A stretch of 64,000 bases of DNA from Amaurobius ferox (taxonomy: Eukaryota > Arthropoda > Arachnida > Araneae > Amaurobiidae): positions 100,898,568 to 100,962,567 of the forward strand of contig OX578152.1 of the NCBI GenBank assembly GCA_951213105.1. The letters are read 5' to 3'. Shown piece by piece: positions 22,985 through 32,929 of the stretch. Below the pieces are notes generated by a model that saw only the letters and a list, made by a program, of their open reading frames with translations, did not search any database and was not told the DNA's origin. The position numbers and the translations under genes were made by a program. Numbering within the stretch: position 1 is the stretch's first letter; each line of letters starts with the position of its first letter.

Positions 22985-23400
22985 TAAGTCCATCCCAATA
23001 GCTCAGCGGTAGACCGTCGACTGGTCAGTGCAAAGATCCGTAGTAATCCGTCAGTGCAAAGATCCACCCGAACAAATCAACCCTGTAGGTTAGTACAAAG
23101 ATGTCGGATGTCTGAAGACCCCAGACCGTGCGACTCACATAGTGGGTTTAGAGTAGCTAGCTGCACGGCCGGGAAAGGATACCTCCTGCACTCAGGAGGC
23201 ACCCAAGGTCTACCATCCCGCCAAACGAACATGTTGGAGATCTGAAAGTGACCCTAGTACGACTAGTACGGATTCAATGGACTCTGATATATTGAGCTCC
23301 GATAAGCGGGAGATCAAAGGCCACAGGAAGTTAACGTGGAGGATAAAAATATCAACAGAATGCTAAACTTGAGGTAAAAATAGCAAGAAATGGTCAGTCA
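22985..23400 (+). repeat. tRNA-derived SINE-like repeat, copy 1
   Basis: The stretch CCCAATAGCTCAGCGGTAGA is an A-box-type tRNA head (TAGCTCAGNNGGTAGA), and GGTCAGTGCAAAGATCCG follows. The B-box is lost. The preceding phrase (CCACTTTGATGATAAGAGC) has a counterpart before the second copy at 23480, so the two are related. No target duplications were identified, and a tRNA gene is excluded by the missing 3' half. Confidence 0.55.
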
Positions 23401-23439
23401 GATTGGCAGTTGCACTTCAATCTAACGTTAGAACGTAGA

Positions 23440-23640
23440 AAATGCAGAGTCTACTTTGGCAATAAGAGTTTGCAATTCCGTCCCAGTAGCTCAATGTTAG
23501 AACGTCGGCTGGCCAGTACGGAGATCCGGGCAGCAGTCAGTAATAAGTGCGAAAAAATGGATGAGTTCCACTGAGGTCAACAACGAGAATGGTGCTAATT
23601 TTCACTTCTTGTCGCCAAGACGTTTATCACTGTGATACAA
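23440..23640 (+). repeat. tRNA-derived SINE-like repeat, copy 2
   Basis: CCCAGTAGCTCAATGTTAGA, then ACGTCGGCTGGCCAGTACG and GAGATCCGGG, parallel the copy at 22985. The upstream phrase CTACTTTGGCAATAAGAGT also parallels that copy. The tRNA-like fold is incomplete. Confidence 0.5.
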
Positions 23641-23907
23641 CATGGTGGCCATAGGTCAGCCTCATAAGTCCACCACATCACTGGTATTATTTGTATACGC
23701 TGCTTGATAATTCGGCAACGTTTAACAGTATTGTAGCGTGGCTGCGCACCTAGCAACCGATTAAGTATAACTGGTATTTATTATTTCAGTATACATGCTT
23801 CGTTCGTTCCTGGTATCGATTACTACTTATTAGACAATGCCCTGCAACTTTAATTAGTTTTTTTCGCGTTGTTACAGAGTTCGTTGTCCTAACTTTTTTA
23901 ATTCTCA

Positions 23908-23933
23908 GCTAGGGGGCGGGGGGGGGGGGGGGG
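23908..23933 (+). repeat. Poly-G tract
   Basis: An almost pure run of about 23 G in a very AT-rich setting, within the intron between transporter exons 2 and 3. Confidence 0.95.
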
Positions 23934-24088
23934 CTGCGATTACTTTTATTCAATCGGATGTATTAATTTTACTATATATAGACATAACGCGCGAACTCAC
24001 GGAACTTTCCTCACAAAATTATCAGGATATAAAGTGCTTTCTTAGGAACCTTCTGCAGAGGAACAATGTAAAAAAGAAAATAACTTAC

Positions 24089-24285
24089 TTCTGAGAATTG
24101 CGTCGAATTGTATTCATTAGATGATGGACATTCCTGTCCTTCTGGTGCTGTCCTTTCTTGAGTCGTAGTGTTAGTCATGGCCACAAGGGCTATCACCATG
24201 TTCAGCCTTTGTGCGTTGAGTATGGCGAAGCTTAGAAATCCCAACAAGACGATTATGTAGCGACGTGGTATAAGTTGGACTGCAT
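24089..24285 (-). CDS. SLC17/sialin-like transporter, exon 2 of those seen
   Basis: This 197-nt exon completes an Asp codon split by the upstream intron and then reads AVQLIPRRYIIVLLGFLSFA, followed by ILNAQRLNMVIALVAMTN. This is the first membrane span, with the RY-x-x-x-LLGFLxF and R-x-N-x-x-x-A-x-V-A-M signature of SLC17 proteins, including its conserved arginine. A lumenal loop follows with potential N-glycosylation sites (NTT and NST). The acceptor is CTTCCAG|AT and the donor is GAA|GTAAGT (phase 0). Confidence 0.94.
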
Positions 24286-24840
24286 CTGGAAGATATTATC
24301 AGACATCTTAGAGATATTTCAGAAAGCACGCTAAGAACAGATTGTAAAACGTCCTCTTTGCGCACAAACAATAAATGGCCGAAATCACCATGCAAAATTC
24401 AAAAACAGATGATCGCTTCGGAAATGCTTAAATTTCCTTCTTTAGTTCGAACAAGGTTAGAGTTCAACGGTAACTGAGAGTTTGAGGAGTCCTCTAATCT
24501 GGTGTGGTAACACATCTAGTGGGATGAAAGAGAAGGAAAACTGGGAAAGTAATAAAATCGAGAGATCGCGTGCGATTTGATTCTCAGGTGCATTTGATAA
24601 TTTGATATTTGCATAATTTAATATTTGTATTTAATATATAATAATATATAATTTGATATTCGTTTGAATTTGATATTCGTCTAATTTGATATTTCATCTA
24701 ACTTGATTCGTATAATTCGAAGCCATTTTAAATTGTGGTCAAATGTATTATTTAAGCAGAGAGTGCTTATTTAATTATTTATACGCTGTGGACGTTTATT
24801 TAGAACCAGGGCAACACCAGGTAATTCTAGTATTTATACC
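24286..24840. other. Intron, AT-rich, TTTGATATTCG-like short repeats
   Basis: No exon. From about 24595 to 24720 there is an irregular run of ATTTGATATT(C/T)G-like motifs. I recognise nothing else. Confidence 0.5.
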
Positions 24841-25505
24841 AAAACATTCGAAAAGGGAAATAATAGAAAAGCGTACTTTACGATGAGATAGAGACTTCAG
24901 ATTTGGGGTATAGGTAAATCGTTCGAAAGTGTGCAATTTCAATTTTCCAATATTTGATAGTATAGGGGGTGCCGCGCACTAAAAAATTCGATTTGCTAAG
25001 CAAATTAGAAATGACTCCTTTAAAATTTGATAGAGGCTTAAAATTTGGTATATGGGCTGATCCTTCGATAAAATGACCCAAGACGAATACAGTTTCTCAA
25101 AAATGTTCATTTTAAGGGGTGCTACACAGGAAAATGTTCAAAGGGTGAATTGATAGAAAAATAATGCTTCGTGATAGGATATAGATTTCAAATTTGGTGT
25201 ACGGGTAGATAGTTGGAAAGGAAGAAAGTGTACAATTTCAGTCTTCTTGTATTTGCTACTGTAGGTGGTGCCGCACACTAAAATACTCGATTTGTCGAAC
25301 AAATGAGAAAAGTCTACTTTACAATTTGATAAAGGCTTGAAATTTGGTATATGGGCTAATTCTTTGAGAAAAAGACCAAAGACGAATATAGTTTTTCAAA
25401 AATGTTCATTTAAGGGTGTGCTACACAGAGAAAAACGTTCGAAGAGTGAAATGACAAGAAAAACATGTTTCGCGATAGGATAGATACTTCAAGTTTGCTG
25501 TACGG
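24841..25505 (+). repeat. ~295-bp tandem repeat, about 2.3 units
   Basis: Units start near 24841, 25131 and 25432 with AAAA(C/T)(A/G)TTC(G/A)AA and share blocks such as GGTGCCGC(G/A)CACTAAAA, AAATTTGGTATATGGGCT and CAAAAATGTTCATTT. The third unit is cut off by the Tc1-like element that follows. Units differ by roughly 15-20 percent by eye, so the array is old. Confidence 0.85.
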
Positions 25506-26060
25506 GTATATACACTCATGTCGAAAAGTTAAGCATAATTCATAAAATGCGAAAAATTCAGAATTAATATGGATATAATGGTTCACAATCAGTTGTGGAG
25601 AATCGTGGGACAAAGGTAAATAATTGTGCATATGCAAAACAGTTCAGTCGACGTCGACATGCGCAAAGCACCGGCGCACGTCGGAACGAGTAGAAAACGG
25701 TCTCGAGTAGCATGACCAGTTGAAGCAGAATTTCACAATTGCTGTGGTACGGAGCGTTGTTAACAATAAAAAGGGACGAAAGATGTCCCAAAGATGTCAA
25801 CTGGACATATTTTTGAAAGGACGAATCATTGAAATGCTGGAATCCGATCTATCCCAAACCGAAGCGTCTCGACTTCTGAACGTGCTTCAGTGTGTCATCT
25901 CCAGATTGTGGCAGAGGTTCCAAAGCACTGGAGATATTACCCGAAGACCAGTACCAGGTCGGCTAAGGGTAACAACCGCTCGACATGACCGATACTTGGT
26001 GATAACTGCGCGACGTCAAAGGAACCGTTCTGCCAGACAACTGAGTTCAGCCTTGACAGC

Positions 26061-26341
26061 CGGGGCGCGACAGCCCAGTGGTTAGCGCGCAGTAATTGCA
26101 CTCGGTTGGCCTGGACTCGATTTCCGCCACTGCCAAAACTGCAGCCGTGTTCACGCAGAGTACGATCACGTTAAACATGTGGGTCCGTAAGTCTTTCCAA
26201 GAGGTTGGTGGTAGGGGAAGCTGTGTACGGTCCCTGTGGATGTCTGTTCCGATCTAAATTGAGTGGCACTTCCCGGCTGTCCAAACAGATACCTTATACC
26301 TTTCTGGTAGGTCGGAGGGTCTGGGTCGAAGAAGAAGAAGA
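26061..26341 (+). mobile_element. tRNA-headed SINE with (GAA)n tail inside the Tc1-like element
   Basis: The head has A-box CAGTGGTTAGCGCGCAG and B-box GGACTCGATTTCC. The body contains GAGTACGATCACGTTAAACA and TGGGTCCGTAAGTC, and the tail is GGGTCGAAGAAGAAGAAG. Target duplications AGCCTTGACAGC (26049-26060) and AGCCCTGACAGC (26342-26353) flank it, and the transposase frame resumes directly after. The same body is attached to a 5S rRNA head at 42470-42849. Confidence 0.9.
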
Positions 26342-26805
26342 AGCCCTGACAGCGGCCACAGGAGTCACTGCTTCGAGACAAACTATTTACAGGAGACTCA
26401 GACACGTTGGTCTCTATCCCAAACAACCATCAGTTTGCATCCCCCTGATGTCTGCACAGAAACGCACGCGTTTACAGTGGAGTTTGGAACATCGCCAGTG
26501 GACTGGACAACAGTCTCCCCACTGAGTTCCGATCTAAATTGAGTGGCACTTCCCGGCTGTCCAAACAGATACCTTATACCTTTCTGGTAGGTCGGAGGGT
26601 CTGGGTCGAAGAAGAAGTAGAAGCCCTGACAGCGGCCACAGGAGTCACTGCTTCGAGACAAACTATTTACAGGAGACTCAGACACGTTGGTCTCTATCCC
26701 AAACAACCATCAGTTTGCATCCCCCTGATGTCTGCACAGAAACGCACGCGTTTACAGTGGAGTTTGGAACATCGCCAGTGGAGTGGACAACAGTGGGACA
26801 ATATC
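26246..26805 (+). repeat. 280-bp tandem duplication spanning SINE end and transposase
   Basis: GTTCCGATCTAAATTGAGTG begins at 26246 and again at 26526, and the following ~268 bp are nearly identical. Differences include a GAA versus GTA unit in the tail and GGACTGGAC versus GGAGTGGAC. The first copy lacks a ~10-bp CTCCCCACTGA piece that the second retains at its start and that the related SINE at 42470 also has (CTCCCCCGCTGG). The duplication therefore postdates the SINE insertion. Confidence 0.88.
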
Positions 26806-27380
26806 ATGCTCAGTGACGAGTCTAGATTTAGCCTGCAAACTGATTCTCGTCGTACTACGATCTGAAAAGAACGTGGAACACGTTTTAATCCGGGAAACGT
26901 CACGGAAAGACATCGTTTTTCGTTTGGGGGAGTCATGGTCTGGGCAGGCATCATGATGGACAGCAGCACAGACCTCCACATCTTTGACACGGGGTCGGTT
27001 ACCGGTCAAAGATACAGAGACGAAGTCCTTGAGCCTACCGCTCGATTGTTTTGAGGTGCTGTCGACTCTGATTTCATATTCATGAATTATAACGCGTCTC
27101 ATCACAGTACGGCCTTAGTCGACGACTTTCTTCAAACTGAAGATATCCAGCACATGCCGTGGCCTGGCAACTCTCCTGGTCTGAATCCAATAGAGAATGT
27201 GTGGGATATGCTCGGGAGACATCTTGCAACCCTCCGCTACCCACCAAGCTCTGTTCCGAGATTGAAAACTGCTCTCCGAGAGACTTGGAACTCTTTAAGT
27301 ACACAACTCATCCAACCCCCCATCAAAAGTATGGAAAATCGTTGTGCAGTATGCTTGACTACGTATGCGATTTATTAAAA

Positions 27381-28007
27381 GATGTAAGTTTTATGGGGTT
27401 GCTTATTGTGAGACCATTAATTTGCAACGAGTAATCGTCTAGTCATTAAGCTACTTTCCTTTCGTTCTTGTAATTCTATTCAGTTCTTTAAAAACATCAT
27501 TTTAAACCATCCCTGTAGAATTCATGGACTTTCTTTACTTTATCACACTAACTTTATCACTATCTACACATTAATAATCTTAAGCGTATTTGTAACATTT
27601 ACCATTATCCTAAATATTTTGCAAATAATATTATTAATAATTTTAAGAATTTAGCATGGTAATATTGCAATTGAATACTTTATCCTTAGTTGGCTTTATG
27701 CTCTTTTTATGGAAACCACCCTCCCTTTCTTTTCTCCATGTATCTGCTCATATCCTGAATCCTATACTGAATATTATATTCAAATATTTATAGTTCAAAT
27801 CTATTCCATTCACTTTCTGTTCAATCCGGTGAGCTTGAGGAATAATACTTGTTGTTTCCACCTAAAGTTGATTTACCAGTTAATTCGGCAGTTAATACAT
27901 AATTTTCGTTTATATATATATATACGTGTGTGTGTGTGTGTGTGTGTGTGTGAAGTATACAAATTATACACATATATAAAAGCTTAAATATACATGTATA
28001 TATTTAC
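27381..28007. other. Intron with TA/TG microsatellite
   Basis: AT-rich intron without exons. (TA)n passes into (TG)n at about 27911-27951, shortly downstream of the exon at 28008-28141 in transcription order. Confidence 0.6.
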
Positions 28008-28141
28008 CTTTTACTAATTCCGCGTTGAATTTTCTACTGCTTTTAATCTTTTCATGTGTGGGTGGTTTAGGATTCACAGTGTAAATCCCTGTCTCTCTGT
28101 CAAATAGGATATGTATTTTCTTGATCATAGACCACATTCTC
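28008..28141 (-). CDS. SLC17/sialin-like transporter, first visible exon with likely start
   Basis: The exon is bounded by acceptor TTAATTTCAG|GAGAATG and donor AAAAG|GTAAATA. An ATG at 28137-28135 opens a 43-codon frame, MWSMIKKIHILFDRETGIYT and on to RKFNAELVK. It ends with one base of an Asp codon completed by exon 2 (24089-24285). The segment is hydrophilic and fits the cytoplasmic N-terminus that precedes the first span in SLC17 proteins. The upstream acceptor means either a 5' untranslated exon or further coding sequence upstream, so the start is likely but not proved. Confidence 0.8.
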
Positions 28142-29150
28142 CTGAAATTAATTTCACATATAGGTAATGCCAGTTACCACTCGACTATATACTATATTGT
28201 TTAGATTTGCTTGTAATATAATTAATATCGAACTACAAAAATTAAATATATCTCATTATCAGTTTTCGCTTGCAAGTTATTCTTTTAAAATATATAGACA
28301 TGGGCAAATAACATATTTCGCGAACTCGAACATTAACCAGATCAGTAATAGTTCAATAGGACAGGTAGTTATTCAAATTCGTTAATGAATATTATTTATA
28401 CTTTTTAATTATTTTTAATTATTAGTAAATAAATTAATAAAGTAAAATAAAAAAAAAGTAAAAATTACCACATAACCACATTAATTTAGAAATAAAACTT
28501 TTAACTTTAAATTTCAATTATTTTACAGTAGTTTTATGTTTGAAGTTTTTACAGTAGTTTTATGTTTGAACTTAACAACGACAAATTGAATAATTGTAAG
28601 TGTTTATCATCTACTGCAGGTTTTTTTTTATCTATATTAAAAAAAATCCTGTGATTTTTTGTCACTACATTATGAACTTGCGAAATGAGTACCGGCGATT
28701 AGTGAGCGTCAGTGATACAGACTGTTTGTACAGACCGTCAAAGATACAGACTGTTTGCACAGGCCGTTAGTGATACAGACTGTGATACAGACCGGCGATT
28801 AGTTATACAGACTGTTTGTTTTCTAAGTAGTCGAAAATGTTTGCATTAGGTGGAAGCAAACTTTCTTCTAGGTACTTTTGAGTTTCTTTTTCTGGGGTAT
28901 TATGACTTTTCATTCCAGAATCTGTTGTTAATCATGGCTCCGATATTTGAGGTATACTCGAATTTGACCTTATATTCGAATATACGAATATTCGCTACGA
29001 CGTCATATTCGTTATACATTATATTCGTTAGGCGTTATGTATTCGCTATTCGATATGATGAAATCTCGGATACTTTCTAGTATTCGCCCATCTCTAGAAT
29101 GACATCACAGTTTTTTTTCTTTACGTTTAACATAAATTTGATAAGTTTCA
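28142..29150. other. Unassigned stretch upstream of the visible exons
   Basis: About 28695-28825 is an irregular tandem repeat of GTGATACAGACTGTTTG-like units. About 28940-29085 is a run of TATTCG-type motifs. I see no exon. Confidence 0.5.
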
Positions 29151-29345
29151 TGTTTACTTTCCCTGCAATACATTGTAATGTATAGGGAAATAACGTCTTG
29201 GATTTTTAGAACACAAAAACACTATTTTTAGCGTGACGTCTCTGTGTGTGCATCTGTGTGTGTGTCTGTCTGTCTGTGCAACGTATGTATCCACTCTAAC
29301 TCAAAAACTAATGGACCAAATTGTGTTTTCTCTTTCTCGTACTCT
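29151..29345 (-). repeat. Family B 3'-end fragment
   Basis: TTACTTTCCCTGCAATACAT and TGTAATGTATAGGGAAA form the terminal hairpin. The GCGTGACGTCTCTGTGTG microsatellite part and the CCACTCTAACTCAAAAACTA block follow, all in the usual order on the minus strand. Confidence 0.85.
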
Positions 29346-29443
29346 TAACGTGACTTATGAATGTTTTCCTGGAAACAGTCATAAGTCACATTAAAACTTT
29401 CACTTCTTATTTTACTCAATTACAGAAATAAAGTGGCAAGCTG

Positions 29444-29444
29444 T

Positions 29445-29497
<53 letters not shown>

Positions 29498-29500
29498 AGA
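29444..29500. repeat. (TA)n microsatellite
   Basis: Long nearly pure TA run. Confidence 0.95.
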
Positions 29501-29544
29501 AAGAAGTAATAATTAAAATAATTAATTGAAGTAATCGTGAAACA

Positions 29545-29765
29545 TTAACATCACCATAGAAGCAAAACCACGGCCATAATGCCGATAATAGAAAAGATCA
29601 ACACCGGCCCAAATTCGAAGATTGAAAAGAATTAAATTCATCTTTAGATCTGAGTATTTAATTCTAATTAACCCAAACAAATGTCTGTTTCAGATTGGAC
29701 AATAGTATATTACTATAAATGTCTAAATTCAGACTACAGGCACCAAAAGATGAAAAAATGAAGAT
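29545..29765 (-). repeat. Family E repeat, inverse of 1995-2245
   Basis: Reverse-complement match to 1995-2245, including ACCACGGCCATAATGCC and CAGGCACCAAAAGATGAAAA. Confidence 0.65.
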
Positions 29766-29785
29766 AAGAAACATTAGGAAAATTA

Positions 29786-29810
29786 TATATATATATATAA
29801 ACTGTACTGT

Positions 29811-29863
<53 letters not shown>

Positions 29864-30098
29864 TATACACTGTACATCACCTTATTAGTGTATGGAGCAC
29901 GTTTTACTCATTGGAAACGTTTTTGTACGGAGGCCGTATCAAAATTAAATTTTGCATTTCTTAAAATGTAATTCCCTTGAAAATTTTAATCGATTTCATA
30001 AAAGTATGTACCTTTTATATGCAACTTTGTAATTTATTATATATGTCTAAGATCAATATTTAAGGAATAACCGAGGTTAATGTTTTTGGGACACCCTG

Positions 30099-30129
<31 letters not shown>

Positions 30130-30190
30130 TAATATCAGTTAATAACTACTTGCCCCGCAATTCATGTTTTATATTAGCCTTATTTACTTT

Positions 30191-30260
<70 letters not shown>

Positions 30261-30262
30261 CA
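29786..30262. repeat. Cluster of (TA)n tracts
   Basis: TA runs at 29786-29798, 29815-29868, 30100-30122 and 30193-30260 are separated by short AT-rich sequence. Between them, ATTAAATTTTGCATTTCTTA and GGGACACCCTGTATATATA suggest a transposon end near 30090-30105, though no partner end was found. Confidence 0.85.
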
Positions 30263-30339
30263 TTTCTTAAAAAAATTACGTTTCTACGATAATAACTTCT
30301 AAAGTTGACAATTAGGATTTTATTATTAGGATTTTTAGG

Positions 30340-30625
30340 CGTCCATCGACCCCACGGGCTCTGGCGTCCATGGAAGCCAATATCTGCAAAGGGGGATCGA
30401 ACTGTTTGCGATAGGGTAAGTCAAATACCTGTCTTTTTGAGAGGTTCTTCGTTTGGGACTGATGCTGTCCCACGCGAAACCAAAAGGTTAAAATTCGATG
30501 ATTATTGCGCTTATCGGGGATCATTTCCAAAGTTATTGGAAGAAAACTTCGGATGGGTTTTGAAAACAATTTATGATTAAAAACATCGAACTCCGCACCT
30601 AACTCATCGATGTTTCAAAAAGGTT
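30340..30625 (+). repeat. Dispersed repeat, single-arm version of the palindrome at 45391-45704
   Basis: From about 30485 the sequence (TTCGATGATTATTGCGCTTA, then GGATCATTTCCAAAGTTATT and CACCTAACTCATCGATGTTT near the end) matches one arm of the 45391-45704 palindrome. The GC-richer part at 30340-30420 has an open frame, but I cannot name it. Confidence 0.65.
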
Positions 30626-30639
30626 TACATTTGTCATGT

Positions 30640-30783
30640 TTACATATTGTCATCCGGAAAATCGCCAAATGTACAATTCAACGTTAAAAACACGGTGTCG
30701 TGGATCTTATACGTTACTTTTTTACTGTAAAGTAGTAAATTCATTGAATTATATAAAGAAAATCATGTGCTGCCCACATCAGA
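30640..30783 (-). repeat. Family C 5'-end fragment
   Basis: On the minus strand it starts ATCTGATGTGGGCAGCACATG and reads through the ATTCAATGAATTTACTACTT block into a segment also found at 45860-45970. Confidence 0.75.
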
Positions 30784-31417
30784 TTTTTGTTTTTGCGCAA
30801 GCTTATGCAAATTTTCGCTTGAATCCATATCGGAAATCACTGCTCTTGATACTATATATATATAAATAGACAATACATACTTTTAAAGGTTTCAAAGTTT
30901 ATCAGGGCAAACCTGCTTCTATGTCCACACTATCAATTCCATAACTCCGAAATCGTTTAACACCAAGTTTCAAAACACTACCAACTTGTATATCGATGAA
31001 ATGAACAGTGGCGTTTGCAATGCTGTTCGCTTATTTCAACAGCGCGATTTCCACATAAGCGAAACAAAAACAAAAAGATCGAAATATTACAGATTTTTGA
31101 ATAGAATAGTATGGTTTTATTTAGCTGGATTAAAAGTCATTTGAAACCATTTGATTGTTGTTAATTTGATTGTTACTGGAACAAAAATAGAAAACCTTTC
31201 TTGGCAGGAGATAGTGATTTCAATAGTCGTGTTTATTATATAACACTATTTAAACCTTACAAAGGCAAGAAGGGTAACAACATTCTTAAAACAATTAGGA
31301 TAGAACTTTTTGAAGTAAAACTTCTATAGGTGCAAATCGACACAGATACCGTTACGGAAGTCCGTTACATCAATCCGTTCACGGAAGTGGAAGCATGAAA
31401 AGGAAATGACATCATAT
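30784..31417. other. Unassigned stretch
   Basis: No gene or known repeat recognised apart from a short TA run near 30855. Confidence 0.5.
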
Positions 31418-32712
31418 TGTTACGAATACGTAACAGAAAATCCAAAGTTAGAAACAAGGAGATAATCTTCTATGGATGAAACTTTTGACAGTGCCATAAT
31501 GCTTTGAGGAATATATCTAGGTGCCGCAATAGTGTTAGCAATCGCTAATGTTAGTTGACAATATAAAAAGACGTTATATTCAGTATATGTATTTTTGAGT
31601 ATTTTTAAATTAAGGGGACTTTTTTGTGAGCTGCATACCAGATTTCGCTAAACATCGCCAACTTGGCGCGTGTTGGAAAATTTTCGAACATACTACAACT
31701 TTCTCGAAATGTTGATTAGTTTTGGAGAAGCCAGCATTCTCTAAAGATTTCTATGGAGAGTATATAAGGAAGTCATCGCTCAGTTGGAGAGATTTGCAGT
31801 AATACGAGACAGATTGAATTGTGAGATACTTCAGTGCTTTTAACACTTTCCAACACAGTTGAAAAGTGTTTATGACTTTGTTCATTCTGTCTGTCCGTTC
31901 GCACGATAACTGCCGTAAAAATGACATTATCAAAATGAAATTTTAGTATGTTGTTGAGACGGTCTGTGGAACATATGGTAATGTAAATGAATAATACCAC
32001 CCAATTAGTTTTGGATTGAACCCGGGTTGAAAATGGGAAATGCATTGAACCCTATGGAACCTAATTTTTCAAGCATTTTTTAAGCGAAGTTAAAATTCAC
32101 TAATTACTTCGAAAATGTTAGAAAATATTTAAATTATCCCACGTAGCTCTGGAGTTTGGAATATAAGTGATGTGAATGAAATATTCATTGTTTTTACATA
32201 GATACACAAACGATTTATATTTCGATGACGTCATTTGAATAAATTTTTGATGAAGTTTTTTTGGACGAAGTTTTAGGTTTTGAAATATAATAAATTACTG
32301 TAGTACTGTGATAATTTAAAATATATCAGCGCTGAATGCGTCGCATTTTAGAGATGGTTAAATAAAATTGAATTTCAGTTGGAAAGTGTTTCATAATCAA
32401 TGATTTGTACATGATTGATCTATCTTGTTTAATAATTAGTACCTGCTATTCTGTGAATGAATTGAGCATTTAATTTCTGTTTAATTGTACCTGACAGTTG
32501 TTTTGTGATCTTGTAAGATAAGTTACCGCACTATTCGCTGTATGCTGTTCCTGTTTACGCTTATTAGTGCTTTAAAATAAAAGCGTTAATTATCCAGAAA
32601 CTTGGACTCATTTTTGTATCCCGAGAGTACACGAACGATATCGTGGGTGTACTCTCGCGTATTGTTACGACGTATCCCCTTAGCTCGCGATTTAAGGGGA
32701 TACGTCGTAACA
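31418..32712 (+). mobile_element. Candidate Gypsy-type solo LTR containing a family A insertion
   Basis: It begins TGTTACGAATACGTAACAG and ends CGTCGTAACA, the usual termini of many arthropod Gypsy LTRs. It contains a TATA-like GAGTATATAAGGAAGTC (about 31759) and a downstream AATAAA (about 32576). A deleted family A copy (31840-32431) interrupts it. Flanks are ATAT and ATAC, so a 4-bp target duplication is imperfect. No internal coding region is attached. The assignment rests on termini and signals only. Confidence 0.4.
31840..32431 (-). repeat. Family A repeat with internal deletion
   Basis: The 3' hairpin (AACACTTT ... AAAGTGTT) is at 31840-31870, and the 5' end with AAGATAGATCAATCATG at about 32431. 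The central ~700 bp are missing. The hairpin has kept complementarity despite changes in the loop. Confidence 0.85.
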
Positions 32713-32716
32713 ATAC
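32619..32716. repeat. Two adjacent hairpins, one with a perfect 24-bp stem
   Basis: The arms 32659-32682 (GTATTGTTACGACGTATCCC and CTTA) and 32693-32716 (TAAGGGGATACGTCGTAACA and ATAC) are perfect inverse complements around a 10-nt loop. Immediately before, CGAGAGTACAC and GTGTACTCTCG form an 11-bp stem. Confidence 0.93.
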
Positions 32717-32929
32717 TATTGTATGCTTTCGCATTATGAACAACGGAGATAATGAGATCAACTGTAAATAAGGACTGAATAATACCTTATATTATAGATG
32801 ACTGGTATTGTTGTTACACACTCTGCAAGATATACTCTAAACCTGCAAAGTCCGCGCGCTTCGTGTCTTACGTCCTTCAAAGTATACCATGGCCATGCAT
32901 GGGAAACAGGAACCAGCGAATATCAACTC
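32717..32929. other. Short unassigned stretch before the minisatellite
   Basis: No motif recognised. Confidence 0.4.

Larger units (their letters stand above)
25783..27378 (+). pseudogene. Tc1-like transposase pseudogene
   Basis: The N-terminal part (from MSQRCQLDIFLKGRIIEMLE to RQLSSALTA) is the paired-like helix-turn-helix DNA-binding region. After the SINE the frame resumes with ATGVTASRQTIYRRLRHVGL. The catalytic core is recognisable: first Asp in IMLSDESRF, third acidic residue in NPIENVWDMLGR. At the second catalytic site the expected D in a QDNAxxH-type motif is replaced (FMNYNASHH), and there are in-frame TGA codons at about 26862 and 27049. These breaks and the lost Asp make it inactive. 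Superfamily assignment as DD34E Tc1 is inferred from the motifs. Confidence 0.88.
25507..27380 (+). mobile_element. Tc1-like DNA transposon, dead, with SINE and internal duplication
   Basis: It inserts at TA after the ~295-bp repeat array and starts ACACTCATGTCGAAAAGTTA. It encodes a Tc1-type transposase on the plus strand, broken by a SINE (26061-26341) and a ~280-bp tandem duplication. The 3' inverted terminus is not recognisable after the stop at 27376-27378, so the right boundary is uncertain. It lies in the intron between transporter exons 1 and 2. Confidence 0.8.

Noticed and set aside
23054..23245. A 63-codon plus-strand gene
   Set aside because: It overlaps a tRNA-derived repeat in a transporter intron and has no recognisable domain or splice support.
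29664..29964. Tyrosine/isoleucine-rich open frames on both strands
   Set aside because: They are translations of (TA)n microsatellites and the family E repeat.
31418..32712. A complete Gypsy element
   Set aside because: No gag or pol frame and no second LTR were found. At most a solo LTR is supported.
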